NCBI GenBank assembly: GCA_050084515.1
Contig: CM114271.1
Location: forward strand, 35,836,001 to 35,900,000
Reading direction: 5' to 3'
Source of the DNA: Blasia pusilla
Taxonomy: Eukaryota > Marchantiophyta > Marchantiopsida > Blasiales
Length of the DNA: 64,000 bases
Shown here: positions 22,939 to 34,084 of the stretch, one piece after another
Layout of the letters: each line of letters starts with the position of its first letter
Numbering within the stretch: the stretch's first letter is position 1
Notes under the pieces: model-generated
Database searches by the model: none
Told to the model about the DNA's origin: nothing
What the model saw: the letters and a program-made list of their open reading frames with translations, nothing else
Position numbers and translations under genes: made by a program

Positions 22939-23039
22939 GATAGTATATCATTTGTGCATCAAGAAGATGCACAACCAATCTCACAATATTTGGCATCTCC
23001 TTGTGGAGAGAAACCTTGAATAGTCTCCAACATGCTTCC

Positions 23040-24422
23040 GAAGAAGAAACATATCTAAGGAAGTAGTGGAAGAAATGAATTAGATAATGAGGTTAGAAAC
23101 ATGTAGTACCAAAGTGTTCAAACTTGAAAAAGACAACAAAGAGTACATTACCTTGCAACAAGGAATTGAATAGTCTCATCAATCAGCAATTCGTTTCCTT
23201 ATGTATTTGTGTCATTTGAAACCCCAAAGGAAACAACATCGGAACCTTTGTATACATATTTGTAGAAGTATTTCACAACGGAGATACTATTGGTGATCTC
23301 CAAATTATTGTGGCAATCAAATAGCGTACAAAGCAAAGGGTTTTGGAAATCCTTTAGTACACTTTTTGATGACATTCTCCATGCATGGCGCATTAGGATT
23401 CAAATGTCCACATGGCCCATGCATCATGCAATTAGACACGGTACAATAGAGCCTTGGATGAGTAATGGGATTAGGGATCTCAGTAGATATGATGCCATCA
23501 AAATCTGCTGTTGTACGTGGTTTTTCCTCCGCAGCCACAATAACCAAAACATGCACATATAGCAGTCCTCTCTTTTGGAACTCCACCACATAGATACATC
23601 CAACTACTTTGCCCAAAATGTGTTTGTTCAAGAGAAGATGCAGTAATTAATTTTTTTTCTTCTCAAATACTTGTGCAACTAAATCAGGACAATCAGCTGC
23701 ACTTTGACCAAGAAACAAAGCTGATGTTATTTCCGGCCATTTCGCATTATATGTCATGGTCAAGAAATAGTAGGGCTTCCCGAAGTGTCAAAAAATTGCC
23801 ATAGCATCTTGATACATGTGACGTGGGCCTCCAGTGAAAGAAGACGGCAATATTACTCGTCGACCAAATGTCCTTCCATCACCATCATTCCTGAACAGAT
23901 CATCCTTCATGCCTTGATATAGTTCAACATGCAACTCCTTTTGATTTAAACGAATCCATAATAACCGTTTCATCTTAACAGTTGCATAAACATCCACCAT
24001 GTACTCTTGTGTCAATCGACCAAACCGGAGTAGTCAATTGTCATCTTCACAAAGACATCTAGTTTGAAGGCAAAATGATGCAAATTGCAACCCAGTAACA
24101 GTCTTTGCACGCCGTCTTCCGACCTCGTCATTGCAATTAGTAGAAGGGTAATCTTCTTGTTGAACTTCTTCATAATTGTGGGTATTGGTTGGGATGTCAC
24201 CTTGAGTCGAGTGAGACACACTCTTGGATGCCAAACAGCCTCTCTAGAAAGGAATAAAAGCACAAAATGAAGAGGGATGTAGGCCTCATTCAAATCGGAT
24301 ATACGACGTACTTCTCCCCCATGTAAATATATAAGAATGTCATGCTTTTCTATAACTTCTGTCTCATCACGAGGAAGAATTGTAGTTGTTCCCTTCTTCT
24401 TTTCATTATGGGTTCTTTTCAT
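23040..24422 (-). pseudogene. Helitron Rep (helitron-like N-terminal) region, broken
   Basis: Minus-strand frames carry the known landmarks of the Helitron_like_N/Rep region in order: GGEVRRISDLNEAY, LPSSFTGGPRHMYQDAMAIF, NAKWPEI with GQSAADCPDLV, VEFQKRGLLYVHVLV, MHGPCG with APCM, and the tyrosine motif KYFYKYVYKG, then SSSEACWRLF near 23040. Rep is the HUH endonuclease that nicks and joins DNA at the element ends. Frames change near 24014 and 23330, with extra stops, so the gene is dead. The HUH motif is altered: the usual HxH after QKRGL reads YVH, losing the first His. Confidence 0.8.
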
Positions 24423-27370
24423 GCTATCTCAACAACACCACCTTGAAATGTAAGACAAATCGTTGGAGTGGCAAGTGAATATATCGGGATTCTTTGTTGA
24501 AAAATAAATTTCTCTAGTATTTTATGAAGTTTTCATAAAATAGTAGATCACACTTGTTAAGATTAGAATGGATTCTTTGTGCGTGGATTTTTTCTTCTAC
24601 AAGATTGAACCTCCTCGATCTAGCATCCATACAAATGTTTGCTAATATTGGAGCTTCAACATTGATCGATGTTGTAGGTTAGAGGAGACACAAAATAATG
24701 TTTCAAGATATGGGAGCTTCTAAAAGATGTGGCACAACTATTGAAAGAATATTTTTATGGATCTAGGATCTTATTTAATGGTGTTGTTAAGTGGAAATAA
24801 CAGATTAGAAGGTAATATGTACATATGTTAGTGCATCACACACGCGTTCTTATGAATAAGTCTTTGTTTATAGAGCTTCGTCTCACTTTCACTCTTCAAA
24901 AAGAGCATTTTTGTCACTAGATGTTCAAAATATCCATGATTATATTCCATCAAAGTCGTGTTGGAAGTTCTTCAAGGCTCCCTTTGTCATGTCCTTTATA
25001 GTGGAATAAAGAGTGTCCACGTATGTGATGCTTCTCAAGGGAGATTAGAGGTAAATCCCAATAAGTGAAGGATGACCTATTGAGAAGTAGGATTACTTGC
25101 AAGCACAATTGTTTCCTTGGTTTGGGCCCATTTGAAGCGTGTTTGAAGAAGTTACTATTTCAAGTAAGTTCTTTCTTTTAGAGAGTTAAATTTCTATTTT
25201 TGGAAACTAGATATTTTGATAGTTATTTTCTTCCATGTTTGGAATTAATGGTTGAATTTGTTAGGTTAGTGTTTTGTGTGTTAGATTGGAGACAATGGTG
25301 TATGTTATGTAGAGTTGTGTGAGTAGACGACACCCTTGTTCCTTCAATGGTCAGTGTGCATACTCTTTGTTTTCAACTTCCGTCTTATTTTGCAAGAGTG
25401 ATCTTTCTTTTTACGCCCTTACGTGTTAGATCATAGGTGTCTCCTAGAGTGTGGTATAGGGGCCGTAAGATCCCCTACAACCTAGATCATTATAAAAGCC
25501 ATACAAAAAATTCCGACATCAGAGGGTGTTTAATGTAGAATGGAGTGGGACATTGCGGAGTGCTAGTCTACCCCCTCTAGACCTCATGCTACAAACGGGA
25601 GAAAACTATAAAAAAATAATGATAAGGACATCCGAGACTATGTGTTGTAGTAAGAGATACGCTAATGAAATCCTCTCCCACTCCATTGTGGGTTTTATTT
25701 TCCCACGCCCAATTGTCATAATTGTGTCCCCAAGGGCTTTGATGTATGGGTTTTTCTCATGCTATATAGGAGGGATACTCAAAGGCCCTCACCTCACCTA
25801 AAATATGTGGATTACAAAAAAAATCACTATAATCCAAATGGGATGGCTTCTTTGTTGAGGATGATAGTAAGAAATCGTGATAAGGATGATAAATCCTCTT
25901 CTTGTTGGTACTAATTTTTATGGTTGCACAAAAATGGTCAAGTTCGTTTGTTGGACGGACATGGACACATAAGTTTGGACATGCCCGTGGACATGGATCG
26001 CAAAAGGTTTACTAACCGTTTATGGTGGAAGGCATGGTAAGGGTGGACGAGGAAATAATGAGGGAAGAGGAAGAAACAAGAAAGTGCGAATCGTGAAAGT
26101 TACTAGGGGATGAGAAAGAAGGGGAAGATGAGGCCTACACGGTCAAGTCTTTCTATAGGACAGACGTAAGTCCATGGACATGTCCACGGATACACACTTT
26201 GTCCATATGAAACCTTGCTAATTTTATTTTCTATGATTCATTATAAAATTGGAATCAATTTTTATTAAATTCTAAAACCATTTTGGGTATACTTCAACCC
26301 ATAAGGAATCCTTGGTTTTAAAAAATGTAGCATTCATTAAAGATTTTACATTACTTATCTCATCAAAGAAGTATAGTATGGAATAATACCCATGAATTCT
26401 TGATTTTTGATTTCTTTAAAGAAGAAAATTACTATCCCATTACTAGGTCCTCATTTCATATCCTATTTGATTTCATGTTTTGCCACAAAAAATCCTTTCT
26501 CAAATATTCTTATCCCATACTTTATCCGAGCTCTACGAAGAGTAATACGGCTACTTCAATAGGTCCCATTTCATGTCATATTTTATCCCAGCTGCCTATT
26601 TTTTTTCAAGCATGGAACAAATATGGGATATCCAAAATTGGATCCCTCAAGCTGCAATGGTGTGGGCTCCTACCAGCCCCATTGCTGTGAAGTAGGCACT
26701 CGCATGCCATGTACTTCGCGGTAATGATACAACAAATGGAGAAATAGAGGGTAGAAATGCATATTTTGAATTACCGGTTAATTTGGTTCTTTCTCTCTTT
26801 TGGAGTTCCTTACAAACTGCAGATGAGGTTCCCAATCAAATCGCGAGAATATGGATATCCGCCGCCCAATACAGATTCGTAATCGTTCTTTCTCTCAGTT
26901 TGGTGTTTGGATGAGTTGGAGAACGGCAGACGGAGCAGAATTGAAGGCCGCCTGAGAAAAAGAAAAAGAGGACGGGCACTGTGTATCATCTAAGAATTTT
27001 GTGCTGCCGACATTGTACAAAAGACAATATGTCCACTGAGCTGCGTACAGTGTAGCTCTATCCGTGTAAAACACAAAGATAACTCTCTGCGAGCTATTCC
27101 GATACCCGCAACCTTTCCCGAGTCAACGTTTGCTTTCGCATCTTCGGCTTTATGGGATGGACTGGAGCGATTCAATAGAACCCTTCCTACCCGCGAACCG
27201 AGATTGTCTGGAGAAACCAGTTTGAACTTTGAAGGCATGAACGATCCATTCAAATCCGTTGGGGAATTAGAGGATCCGGCAGGGCGGAACTTCAGAGAGG
27301 GTAGCCGTCGACAATTGGCGAGAGTGCCGAGTCAGTCGATTCAACGAATGAACTGGGGGTGATCTGATCT

Positions 27371-27429
27371 GTTTCCAAAACTCTAGGTTTTGGAAACGTC
27401 AGTGCCAGCGCCAAACCGTCGGCGCTGAA
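27371..27429. repeat. two adjacent short hairpins
   Basis: GTTTCCAAAAC pairs perfectly with GTTTTGGAAAC across a five-base loop; ten bases further on, CAGCGCC pairs with GGCGCTG across an eight-base loop. Confidence 0.6.
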
Positions 27430-27684
27430 TAGTCTGTCCAGCAAACTCTGTCCCTCGGTGGAGTGGTGATTCCGTCTTCTCCTCTAAAGGGTTATAGTTC
27501 GATTCGAGCCTTGCTGAGTCCGAGAGCTTTTTCCTCTGTTCTCCGACCAAAGCTCAGCCTCAAAAGTCCAGAATACACTCTTTAGCAACTACTGACGGAT
27601 TCTGGTACGCATGTTCATGGGAATGGGAGCACAGAGCAAAGTCGTCATTGAATGCGGAAAACAGTGCAACGGGTTTCATAGGTG

Positions 27685-27708
27685 CGGGGGCGGGGAGGGG
27701 GGTGGGGT
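27685..27708 (+). other. potential G-quadruplex
   Basis: Four G-runs of 5, 4, 6 and 4 bases separated by single bases (C, A, T) fit the canonical G-quadruplex pattern with one-base loops. Confidence 0.6.
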
Positions 27709-29226
27709 AGGTATTGAGGCTACTCAATGATGATGGTCCAGGAGTCCCAGCTAAAACATTGCGTCCAGAAGGAATCATTGGTTGCCAACGACTGGCAATA
27801 GTTCATAAGTTACAACAAGTGTCGCTGTCCTACTCCAGGGAAAAATTTTCCCGTCGAAATAATTGTTGACAATTTCTCATATTCTATCATTTTAGATCAC
27901 ATTCAATAAATTTTCGGCTGCCTCATCTAATTTTTCCCGTACGAACGGGAATTCAAAGTGGTAGTTCATATTGATTGGGAGCTCTGTTTCTCGTGGAGGA
28001 TAGGACTCGAAGGCAGCTTTCCTAAAGCCTCAACATGTGGTTCTGTAGTTGACATTCTTCCTCCATCTACCAATCGTCTAGACGCCAGTCCGGCTTGCGA
28101 GCGCCCAGCAAGACAGTGCGGTCATGGTAGTAGTTGTTCTTCGAGAGAACACATAAAAGGTTCTCAAAGTTCGTTCCACGTGGCTCTATCCGCCGGCGCC
28201 CCGGCCCTGGCGTGCCGCGTGTGGTACCTTTCCGTCCAGATGGGAGTTAGACACGACGGCCTCTGGATATCGACACAACTGCGCGTTCCGATCCACATAA
28301 CTGATGCCTCTGGAAAGTACGGATCGAAGGAGCCGATATGAAATGGAAGCAGCGGCCCATCCCATCCCCTCCACCGCTCAGTCGCGCTGGCAGGACCCAC
28401 AGCTAATATGCTTCGCGGCCATCACCACTCCAGCTTGAATGAACCAGGTTCAAGATCCCCAACATCCGCTCCTGCAAAAACGAAGAGCAGGGAGCTGCTG
28501 CTGATCTCAACAATTACTACAGCGGTCAAAGTCGGCTCCACTTTGCCCGCGATGCAGGCTCCGCGGTGTTTTTGCACGGGAACCGGGAACGGTAAAACCG
28601 GCTTTCGAACCGGTTTTCAGATACCCCATACAAAGAAACCTCCGTTTCCTGTCAGTTTTCCCCCGACCAATTTTAAACGAAACGGATATTTCTGAGTTTA
28701 ATCGACTACTCGTAACCCCGGATCCGCACACCCGCGGCAATGTGATGTGCTGTGCAGACAGCCGTCGACGAGCGACCTGGAGTCCTGGCTCACGCGAGAG
28801 GGTCCCACGAGGGCCGCCGTGAGAAGCCGACGAGGGTTGTCCAAAGATGAATGGGGAATGCCCCCTTCTTTCTTTTCTGGTCTTGTTGTGGCCTTCAGGT
28901 TTTGACTCTTTGAGTCCCCCTCTTTTGTACTTCCGATGGGTTTTCCATCACACGTTTTTATCGAAGTGCATCTTTCTTTTAAGATGACGCGAAAACGGCC
29001 GTAAGAATCCCACTAACGCCACCTGCGTGGGTTGAGCCGAGCGGCTCTTTTCTTTCGGAGCAAAGGCGCAAGGAAGGATTTGGGGATGCCGGTTAAGTGG
29101 TTTGGGTCGGCTTTAGTGTGTCAGAAAGTTGTGGTGGTGTAATGATGAATATTTTTATGGCGTGTAATTTTTTAAAATATAGAGCCAGCAATGGGGGCAA
29201 CCATAGGGGGTAAGAGAGTGTTAAGA

Positions 29227-29799
29227 TTAGAGAGATATGTCGCGGAGTATATTCTGAACCCGCGAACCCAAGCACGTTGCCGCCAGGTATTGCCGATCAC
29301 CGTCGTTTACTTGAAAACGGGCTATGACGAGATCACCAGGAAAGACGCCACTCAGAGTCAGCCATGCGCCAAGGTCTAGGTTGCGTCGGTACTTGTCGAG
29401 AATGAGGGGCGGGATAAATAAGGTTGTCGCGGAGCTAACTGGGGCGGCCGCCAAAACCGCCGCCCAAGGAGTCGGCGCCGCAAAGTGTGTAGTGGTATCT
29501 AGAACCACAGCAAGTAGAGGAAGATCAGTCAAGGTCAGGTGGACCGCCGTGAGTACTCAGAACCGGGCGCGAGTTCGGGTACGGAAGTACGTCCTAGTCG
29601 CGGAGCGTGAAAGAGCCGAACCGCCGCGGCCGTCTCGGAACCCGACAGGAGTCGAGTTCAGTATAACCACGATACGGGGGTCGAAACGGGCGCCGTTTTC
29701 GGAGTTCTTGGGTGCGTTGGAAAGCTGGGAAGCGGGCGCTTCCATTGCAGGGTCGCACGCAGTGAGATCAGATCTGTAGCGATCAGCGTTGAAGCGCAA
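29227..29799 (-). CDS. hypothetical reading frame with one internal stop
   Basis: On the minus strand a frame starting at 29799 continues to 29227 in one phase, interrupted only by a TGA at 29557. The second half has a protein-like look (ALDKYRR-type basic patch, GAWLTLSGVFPGDLVIARFQ) within a GC-rich island (about 29200-30330). I do not recognise a family. Equally long frames exist on the plus strand (29324-29779), and GC-rich DNA favours chance open frames, so this is doubtful; it may be a decayed gene or non-coding promoter sequence. Confidence 0.2.
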
Positions 29800-30390
29800 A
29801 GAGGAAGGGGTGCTGTGAAATCGAGGATCACGCGACCTGTCAGCTCGAGGCGGAGTCTCGGGAGGTGGTGTGTAGCGCCTGGTTGAGTAGAGCGAGCGAG
29901 CGAGCTTGGGCCAGATTGCTGCAAAGGTGTTTGAAGCTAGATCAGATTGTTATCAGCTCAGGGTCTGTTGGATTAGAGTGTCTTGGCCTTGGAGTGAGAG
30001 GGTGAGGATCTGCAATTCAGCATTGTAGTGAGTCACGCGGAAGCGCCGTCGAAATCAGGTTGGCTGGCTGAGTTCTGAGTGTGGTTCCCTGGATTGCTCC
30101 TAATGCGGAGAACCGAGCCCTGGTGATTAGAAATCAGAGAGTGTGAGTGGGTATAGCCGGAGCCAAACTTCGAGAGGTTTGGTGGCGCGCCGGGAGGTTG
30201 AGTTGTCAAGCGGTGCAGCTTGTAGTCTTGCTGGTATTGTTGCTTGGTGATTGCAGGTTTGCAGCTTGGGAAAAACAGCGAAGAAATTCTCGGCGTCAAG
30301 ATATTCGTAGTGGGAAAAATGAGGGTGTGGGAGGGGAATATTTATAAAGGGTGAATTTTTATTTTTTGAACTTTCTCCGAGTTTTCAATT
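29800..30390. other. GC-rich stretch without a gene
   Basis: Continues the GC-rich island, with only short overlapping frames on both strands. A TATTTATAAA box-like stretch occurs near 30340, just before the copia fragment begins. No gene is assigned. Confidence 0.35.
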
Positions 30391-30391
30391 A

Positions 30392-30886
30392 CAGGGATTC
30401 ACAGATGCTAATTGGGTGGGAAGCGTGTGTGATCGACATTTAACATCTTGTTATTCATTTACTTTGGGAAGCGCAGTTATAAGTTGGGCTTCAAAAAAAC
30501 AACCTACAGTTGCTTTATGTTCAACAGAGGCTGAGTACAGAAGAGCAACCAATACATCATATGAGGCGGTGTGGCTTCATCGATTACTTGTTAAGATTGG
30601 TGTTAGTAACTTAGAACCTAATGTAATATATGCATACAATATTAGTAGCATCAAGCTTGCTAATAACCTTGTATTTCATGCTCGTACAAAGCATGTTAAG
30701 GTGCACTATCATTTTATCAGAGAGAAAGTGCTTGCAAGAGAAATTGATTTTGTGTATATAGGTACAAATCAGCAATTTGCTGACATTTTTACAAAGTTAT
30801 TGTCTAGAGATAAGTTTGAGGTGTTTAGAAATGATTTAGGCATTAGAGATATCGATATGAGCTTGAGGGGGAGTATTGAAGACTGA
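30392..30886 (+). pseudogene. Ty1/copia RNase H, 3' fragment
   Basis: The frame starts abruptly at GFTDANWVGS and runs through ISWASKKQPTVALCSTEAEY, VWLHRLL, FHARTKHVKVHYHFIRE and QQFADIFTKLL to a stop at 30884. These are the landmarks of the C-terminal RNase H of plant copia polyproteins, which degrades the RNA of the RNA/DNA hybrid. Upstream gag, protease, integrase and reverse transcriptase are absent, so this is a 5'-truncated copy. The reading frame itself is undamaged from 30392. The usual catalytic acidic residues (TDANW, STEAEY) are visible. It leads directly into the polypurine tract at 30864. Confidence 0.85.
30864..30874 (+). other. copia polypurine tract
   Basis: TTGAGGGGGAGT overlaps the end of the RNase H frame; GAGGGGGAG immediately before the 3' LTR is the usual copia arrangement. 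Confidence 0.7.
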
Positions 30887-31043
30887 TTTCTGAAGATTGA
30901 GTATTGAAGACTCACACGAAGTAGGGAAGCTTAATCTTGGTTAGTCAATTAAGCATGATTATCTTAACTAGGGTTAGTTAATCACAGTTAGGCTAACTCG
31001 AGACTATGGTTAAAGATAGGGTTAGGGTTGCTTGTACATACCC

Positions 31044-31050
31044 TATATAA
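31044..31050 (+). promoter_or_regulatory. TATA box of the copia LTR
   Basis: TATATAA lies about 135 bases before the estimated LTR end, a normal place for an LTR promoter. Confidence 0.45.
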
Positions 31051-31100
31051 TTGAGAAGAGGACCAGCCTCCACTCATTCTCTCATTGCAAATTTTGTTCT

Positions 31101-31146
31101 CCATGTGGTGTGTGTCTGTGTGTGTATGTGTGTGTGTGTGTGTGTG
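31101..31146. repeat. TG microsatellite
   Basis: About twenty TG units with a few interruptions, inside the copia LTR. Confidence 0.8.
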
Positions 31147-31226
31147 AGCCGTTTTCCACCAGTTATGCTTGTTTAACAGTTTTCTACATTGATGACCAAA
31201 ATGTATGGATGCGAGCAAGTTCTTAG

Positions 31227-31725
31227 AGGGTTGAGTTATTTCAGAGATTGATGCCCATGGCATTTGAGAACTTGGAGATTGCGCAACATCGGGATACGTT
31301 GAGGTATGCGACTATTCGGGGAGGTGATTATGGATCTACTATCCGGAGGTTCCATCAGGGAGACTATGTCTACTTTCAACAGACGACACCCACCACGTTG
31401 GATGTGACTGCAGGGCGCACTATCTTGAGAGTGCGTGAGATTTTTCCATTTGGTGTTCTCTTCTTGGAGGGGCGCGATGGTATGGTTTGGAAGGACCATG
31501 TGCGTAATTGTGCGTCATGTAACCTTCCGAACATTAACGGTACAGTTGATCCAAGCTTAGCAGTAGTTTCTGCAGGCTTACGATGTATGTTGTGTGGTTC
31601 AGCCCGTGATACAACCATTATGCTAGTCTCTGATGGATGTTCGAGAGGATGACATATCGCTTGTTTAATGCCACCTCTCACTAGGATTCCTCAGGGACGA
31701 TGGATGTGTCCCAGATGTATATAGA
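31227..31725 (+). pseudogene. Ty3/gypsy integrase C-terminus with PHD-like tail
   Basis: The frame reads RVELFQRLMPMAFENLEIAQHRDTL-type text, then GDYVYFQQTTPTTLDVTAGR and FPFGVLFLEGRDG, typical of the integrase C-terminal region of gypsy polyproteins. It continues without a break into CMLCG at about 31594, a long acidic/hydrophobic spacer, SDGCSRG, then after an in-frame TGA at 31650, HIACLMPPL, GRWMCPRC and a stop. Spacing and the PPL...W.CP.C ending match the PHD zinc finger (Cys4-His-Cys3), which reads histone tails. One Cys is replaced by Ser and the conserved Trp before His is the stop codon. The 5' part of the polyprotein is missing. A targeting role in insertion is inference. Confidence 0.7.
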
Positions 31726-31894
31726 GTAGGTAGTTCTAGATTCTGACTTGTGTCTGTGACATGGATGACAAGAAGGCGACTCACGATGGGGCCACATGAG
31801 CACCCGACCTTTTTGCTCTTAGCGTCCAAGAGATGTATGTTATGGTAGGTAGGGATAGATGGCTATCTGGGATTAGAGGGACCTAACCACCAGC

Positions 31895-31904
31895 TAGGGG
31901 GCGA
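31895..31904 (+). other. gypsy polypurine tract
   Basis: TAGGGGGCGA, in the context ACCACCAGC, lies about 170 bases past the PHD-like tail and closely resembles the tract at 2871. Confidence 0.6.
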
Positions 31905-32670
31905 TTGGAGATATTTTGGTAGTTCTCATCTCATTTTTGGATGCCATAAGTTAGGATGGTATCGTGCATGTTTGTGTGTGTGTTTGGTGACAGCGATGTG
32001 TATGTGCACGACAAGTGTCATGTCTTTTAGGATAGATCGATGTGATCTAGAAGAGCGCCTTCGCAAGTAGTGGAGGATAGGCTCAGGAGGTCTAGGATGA
32101 CCTTCTGAGGCCTTGGGAAACATGAGAGAGTAGGTTTCTCCTTCGTTTTAGCTCATTTGGAGTCATATTGAGAAACTTACTATTTTGGGTAAGTATCATT
32201 TTCAATATATGGTTGAATTTCTATTTTGGGAAGTGACCCTTGACCTCCTACATCAGGTCAAAAGCTAAGGATGTGACTTGGGACCGTAGGTTACCATGGA
32301 GAGAGCTTGGGAGAGAGGAGGGGTAAACCTCAAGAAGAGAGAGCTTGAGAGCTTGAGAGCTCATTCTTTCATTGTTGAACCTCTTGACATGAGGCGGCGG
32401 AGCTATGGTCCCTTTCCTTGTGAGTGTAACCCAATCCTCTCATTAGGAGAGTGAAGTTTGGTTTGGCATTGAGAGAGACATGTGAGAGTGCACACATGTG
32501 AGAGCTATGGTGTTGTGAGAAAGATTTGACCTTATTTTAATTGGAGATATTTTGGTACTTCTTGTCTTGTTGTTTAGGTGCCATGAGTTAGCATGGGATC
32601 GTGCGTGTTTGTGTATATGTTTGGTGACAACCATGTATGTTGTGTAACGATGTGTATGCGCACGACATCA
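31905..32670 (+). repeat. gypsy LTR-like repeats, two partial copies
   Basis: ATTGGAGATATTTTGGTA followed by a TTCT(C/T) phrase begins at 31903 and again at 32540. Both copies run on through GCCAT(A/G)AGTTAG, GGTATCGTGC or GGGATCGTGC, and a GTTTGGTGACA core to GCACGAC (about 32012 and 32667). The 530 bases between them hold no gene. It may be one LTR with an internal duplication, or two nested insertions. Confidence 0.5.
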
Positions 32671-33320
32671 TCCTTCTAGAATTAAGTCTTCTAAACAAAA
32701 AAAAGATAAAGTTATGTCCTACATGCGCTCAACCTAGATTTTCTCAAGAGGAGGGTAGATTTGGTTTTGCTTGGTTGATTGAGGTAATTTAAAGAGTGAG
32801 TTTCCTAAGTAGTTTTATGGTACGATATTATGGTGTGATGATATGAACATATATGTAAGGAATTCTTTTTTGCATTCCATCTCCAATTAGAAATGTATCT
32901 ACATAATCTGCTTATGTGTACTATATGTTTTACAAAAGTTATGACATTTGTTGAGAGCCTTAAAAATGGTAAATTTTTATAGTATAAGTTCGCTTGGAAG
33001 AGCCTAATCTAGGATGGGTCCATATCAAATTTCCATTGCTATAAATGGTTACCAAAATAAATTACTACAAAAGTAACTTTTTGCTATGATGAGTTATAAA
33101 TATCAAATCCAATTTTTTTTTGGAATTATCGCCGAGTTAGACATAGTCACTCGGTTAATTATTTTCCGTTTTCGTAAAAGTTTCATAGAATTGGTTATCG
33201 ACATTTTATGTTTCCATCCTTCCCCAATCCATTGGACTAACACTCGCTCTTAAGTTATGACATGTTGGAGTGGTCGATCTTGTAGTATCTTGAATGACTA
33301 AAATTAGTTAATTAGTGAAA
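32671..33320. other. gene-free AT-rich stretch
   Basis: No coding or RNA gene seen. It lies between the gypsy LTR-like repeats and a Helitron-type terminus. Confidence 0.4.
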
Positions 33321-33654
33321 CTAGTAAGGTGACTGTGCGATGCATGGAAAATAAAAAAGTGTTTGAAGAGCTTTTGTTAGTGTATAGCCTGTGAAGGGAA
33401 AGGATTAATGATGCTGCACACAAATTTAAATTTTTTTCTTGTTGCCCATAACATGTGAAACATTTTCTTGCTGTCCAATTGCCATGTGTCAATAGAAGAG
33501 CCTTAAAAAACAAGTGTCAATAATAGTTTTAAAAATTATGCTTAAAATTTGAAATTTTATTTAATTTTAAAATTTAAGAATAATTTCCGCTTTTTTAAAT
33601 CTTTAAAGAGTAGAAAATTTTCACCTTTAAATAATATTCATCTTCCCGAAATAA

Positions 33655-34075
33655 TTTCAATACTCCGTAAAAGCTCAAACAATAACTTTTCTTTCCCTTC
33701 CACTCTTCCCACCAAAATAACATTCACTAACCAAAATCTTAGCTAATTTTAATTAACGAAATCATTTTTATTTTCCATTTAAATTCATTTTCCTCTCCCA
33801 AAATATCACATGTGAAGTAATTTGATTATTTTAAAATGAATAATCAAATTATGTATTTAAAAATTTAAATGTAATTTTTATTTTCTATAATCGTAGTAAA
33901 GTAATAATATTTTACTCTTTTTAGTAATTAAAATCCTCTATTCATATCCCAATCTCGTAAGTAATTTTATCCTTCCATAAAATTAAAAAAATATACACCT
34001 TCTCCATTAACATTTATTTTCTCTTTCCATTAAATATGAATTGACTTCAAAATTCTAAAAATTTGGGTATTTCAT
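33655..34075. repeat. AT-rich dispersed repeat, copy B
   Basis: Aligns with 18344-18745 in the same orientation; see that entry for shared phrases. Confidence 0.7.
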
Positions 34076-34084
34076 AAAAATAAA

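Larger units (their letters stand above)
20375..24422 (-). mobile_element. Helitron (RepHel type), decayed; 3' end at 20375
   Basis: The minus strand carries Rep-type and then PIF1-type helicase coding regions in RepHel order. About 60 bases past the helicase stop, the strand ends in CTAG followed by T, preceded by a short GTGC-ATC-GCAC hairpin, which is the standard Helitron 3' terminus (hairpin about 10-15 bases before CTRR, inserted before T). The 5' end was not identified; it lies somewhere above 24422. Similar termini at 33321 and about 34869 suggest related non-autonomous copies nearby. Confidence 0.75.
24423..29190. other. unassigned stretch with scattered repeats
   Basis: No gene recognised. 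About 25115-25200 resembles 32130-32225 (TTACTATTT then AAGTA and AATTTCTATTTT), suggesting a shared retroelement fragment. The middle (25500-26700) is AT-rich with short frames. From 26870 the sequence becomes GC-richer; two adjacent hairpins lie at 27371-27429, a G-quadruplex-type run at 27685-27708, and a diverged inverted copy of the 19150 repeat at 28560-28715. Confidence 0.4.
30875..31178 (+). repeat. copia 3' LTR (single copy visible)
   Basis: Begins with TATTGAAGACT directly after the polypurine tract and probably ends at TTTAACA near 31178. It contains CCCTATATAATTGAG at 31041, a TATA-box promoter for LTR transcription, and a TG microsatellite (about 31101-31146). No 5' LTR exists in the window, so borders are approximate. 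Confidence 0.55.

Noticed and set aside
31014-31028. GGGTTAGGGTT telomere-like stretch in the copia LTR
   Set aside because: Two units only, and inside a repeat rich in GTTAG phrases.
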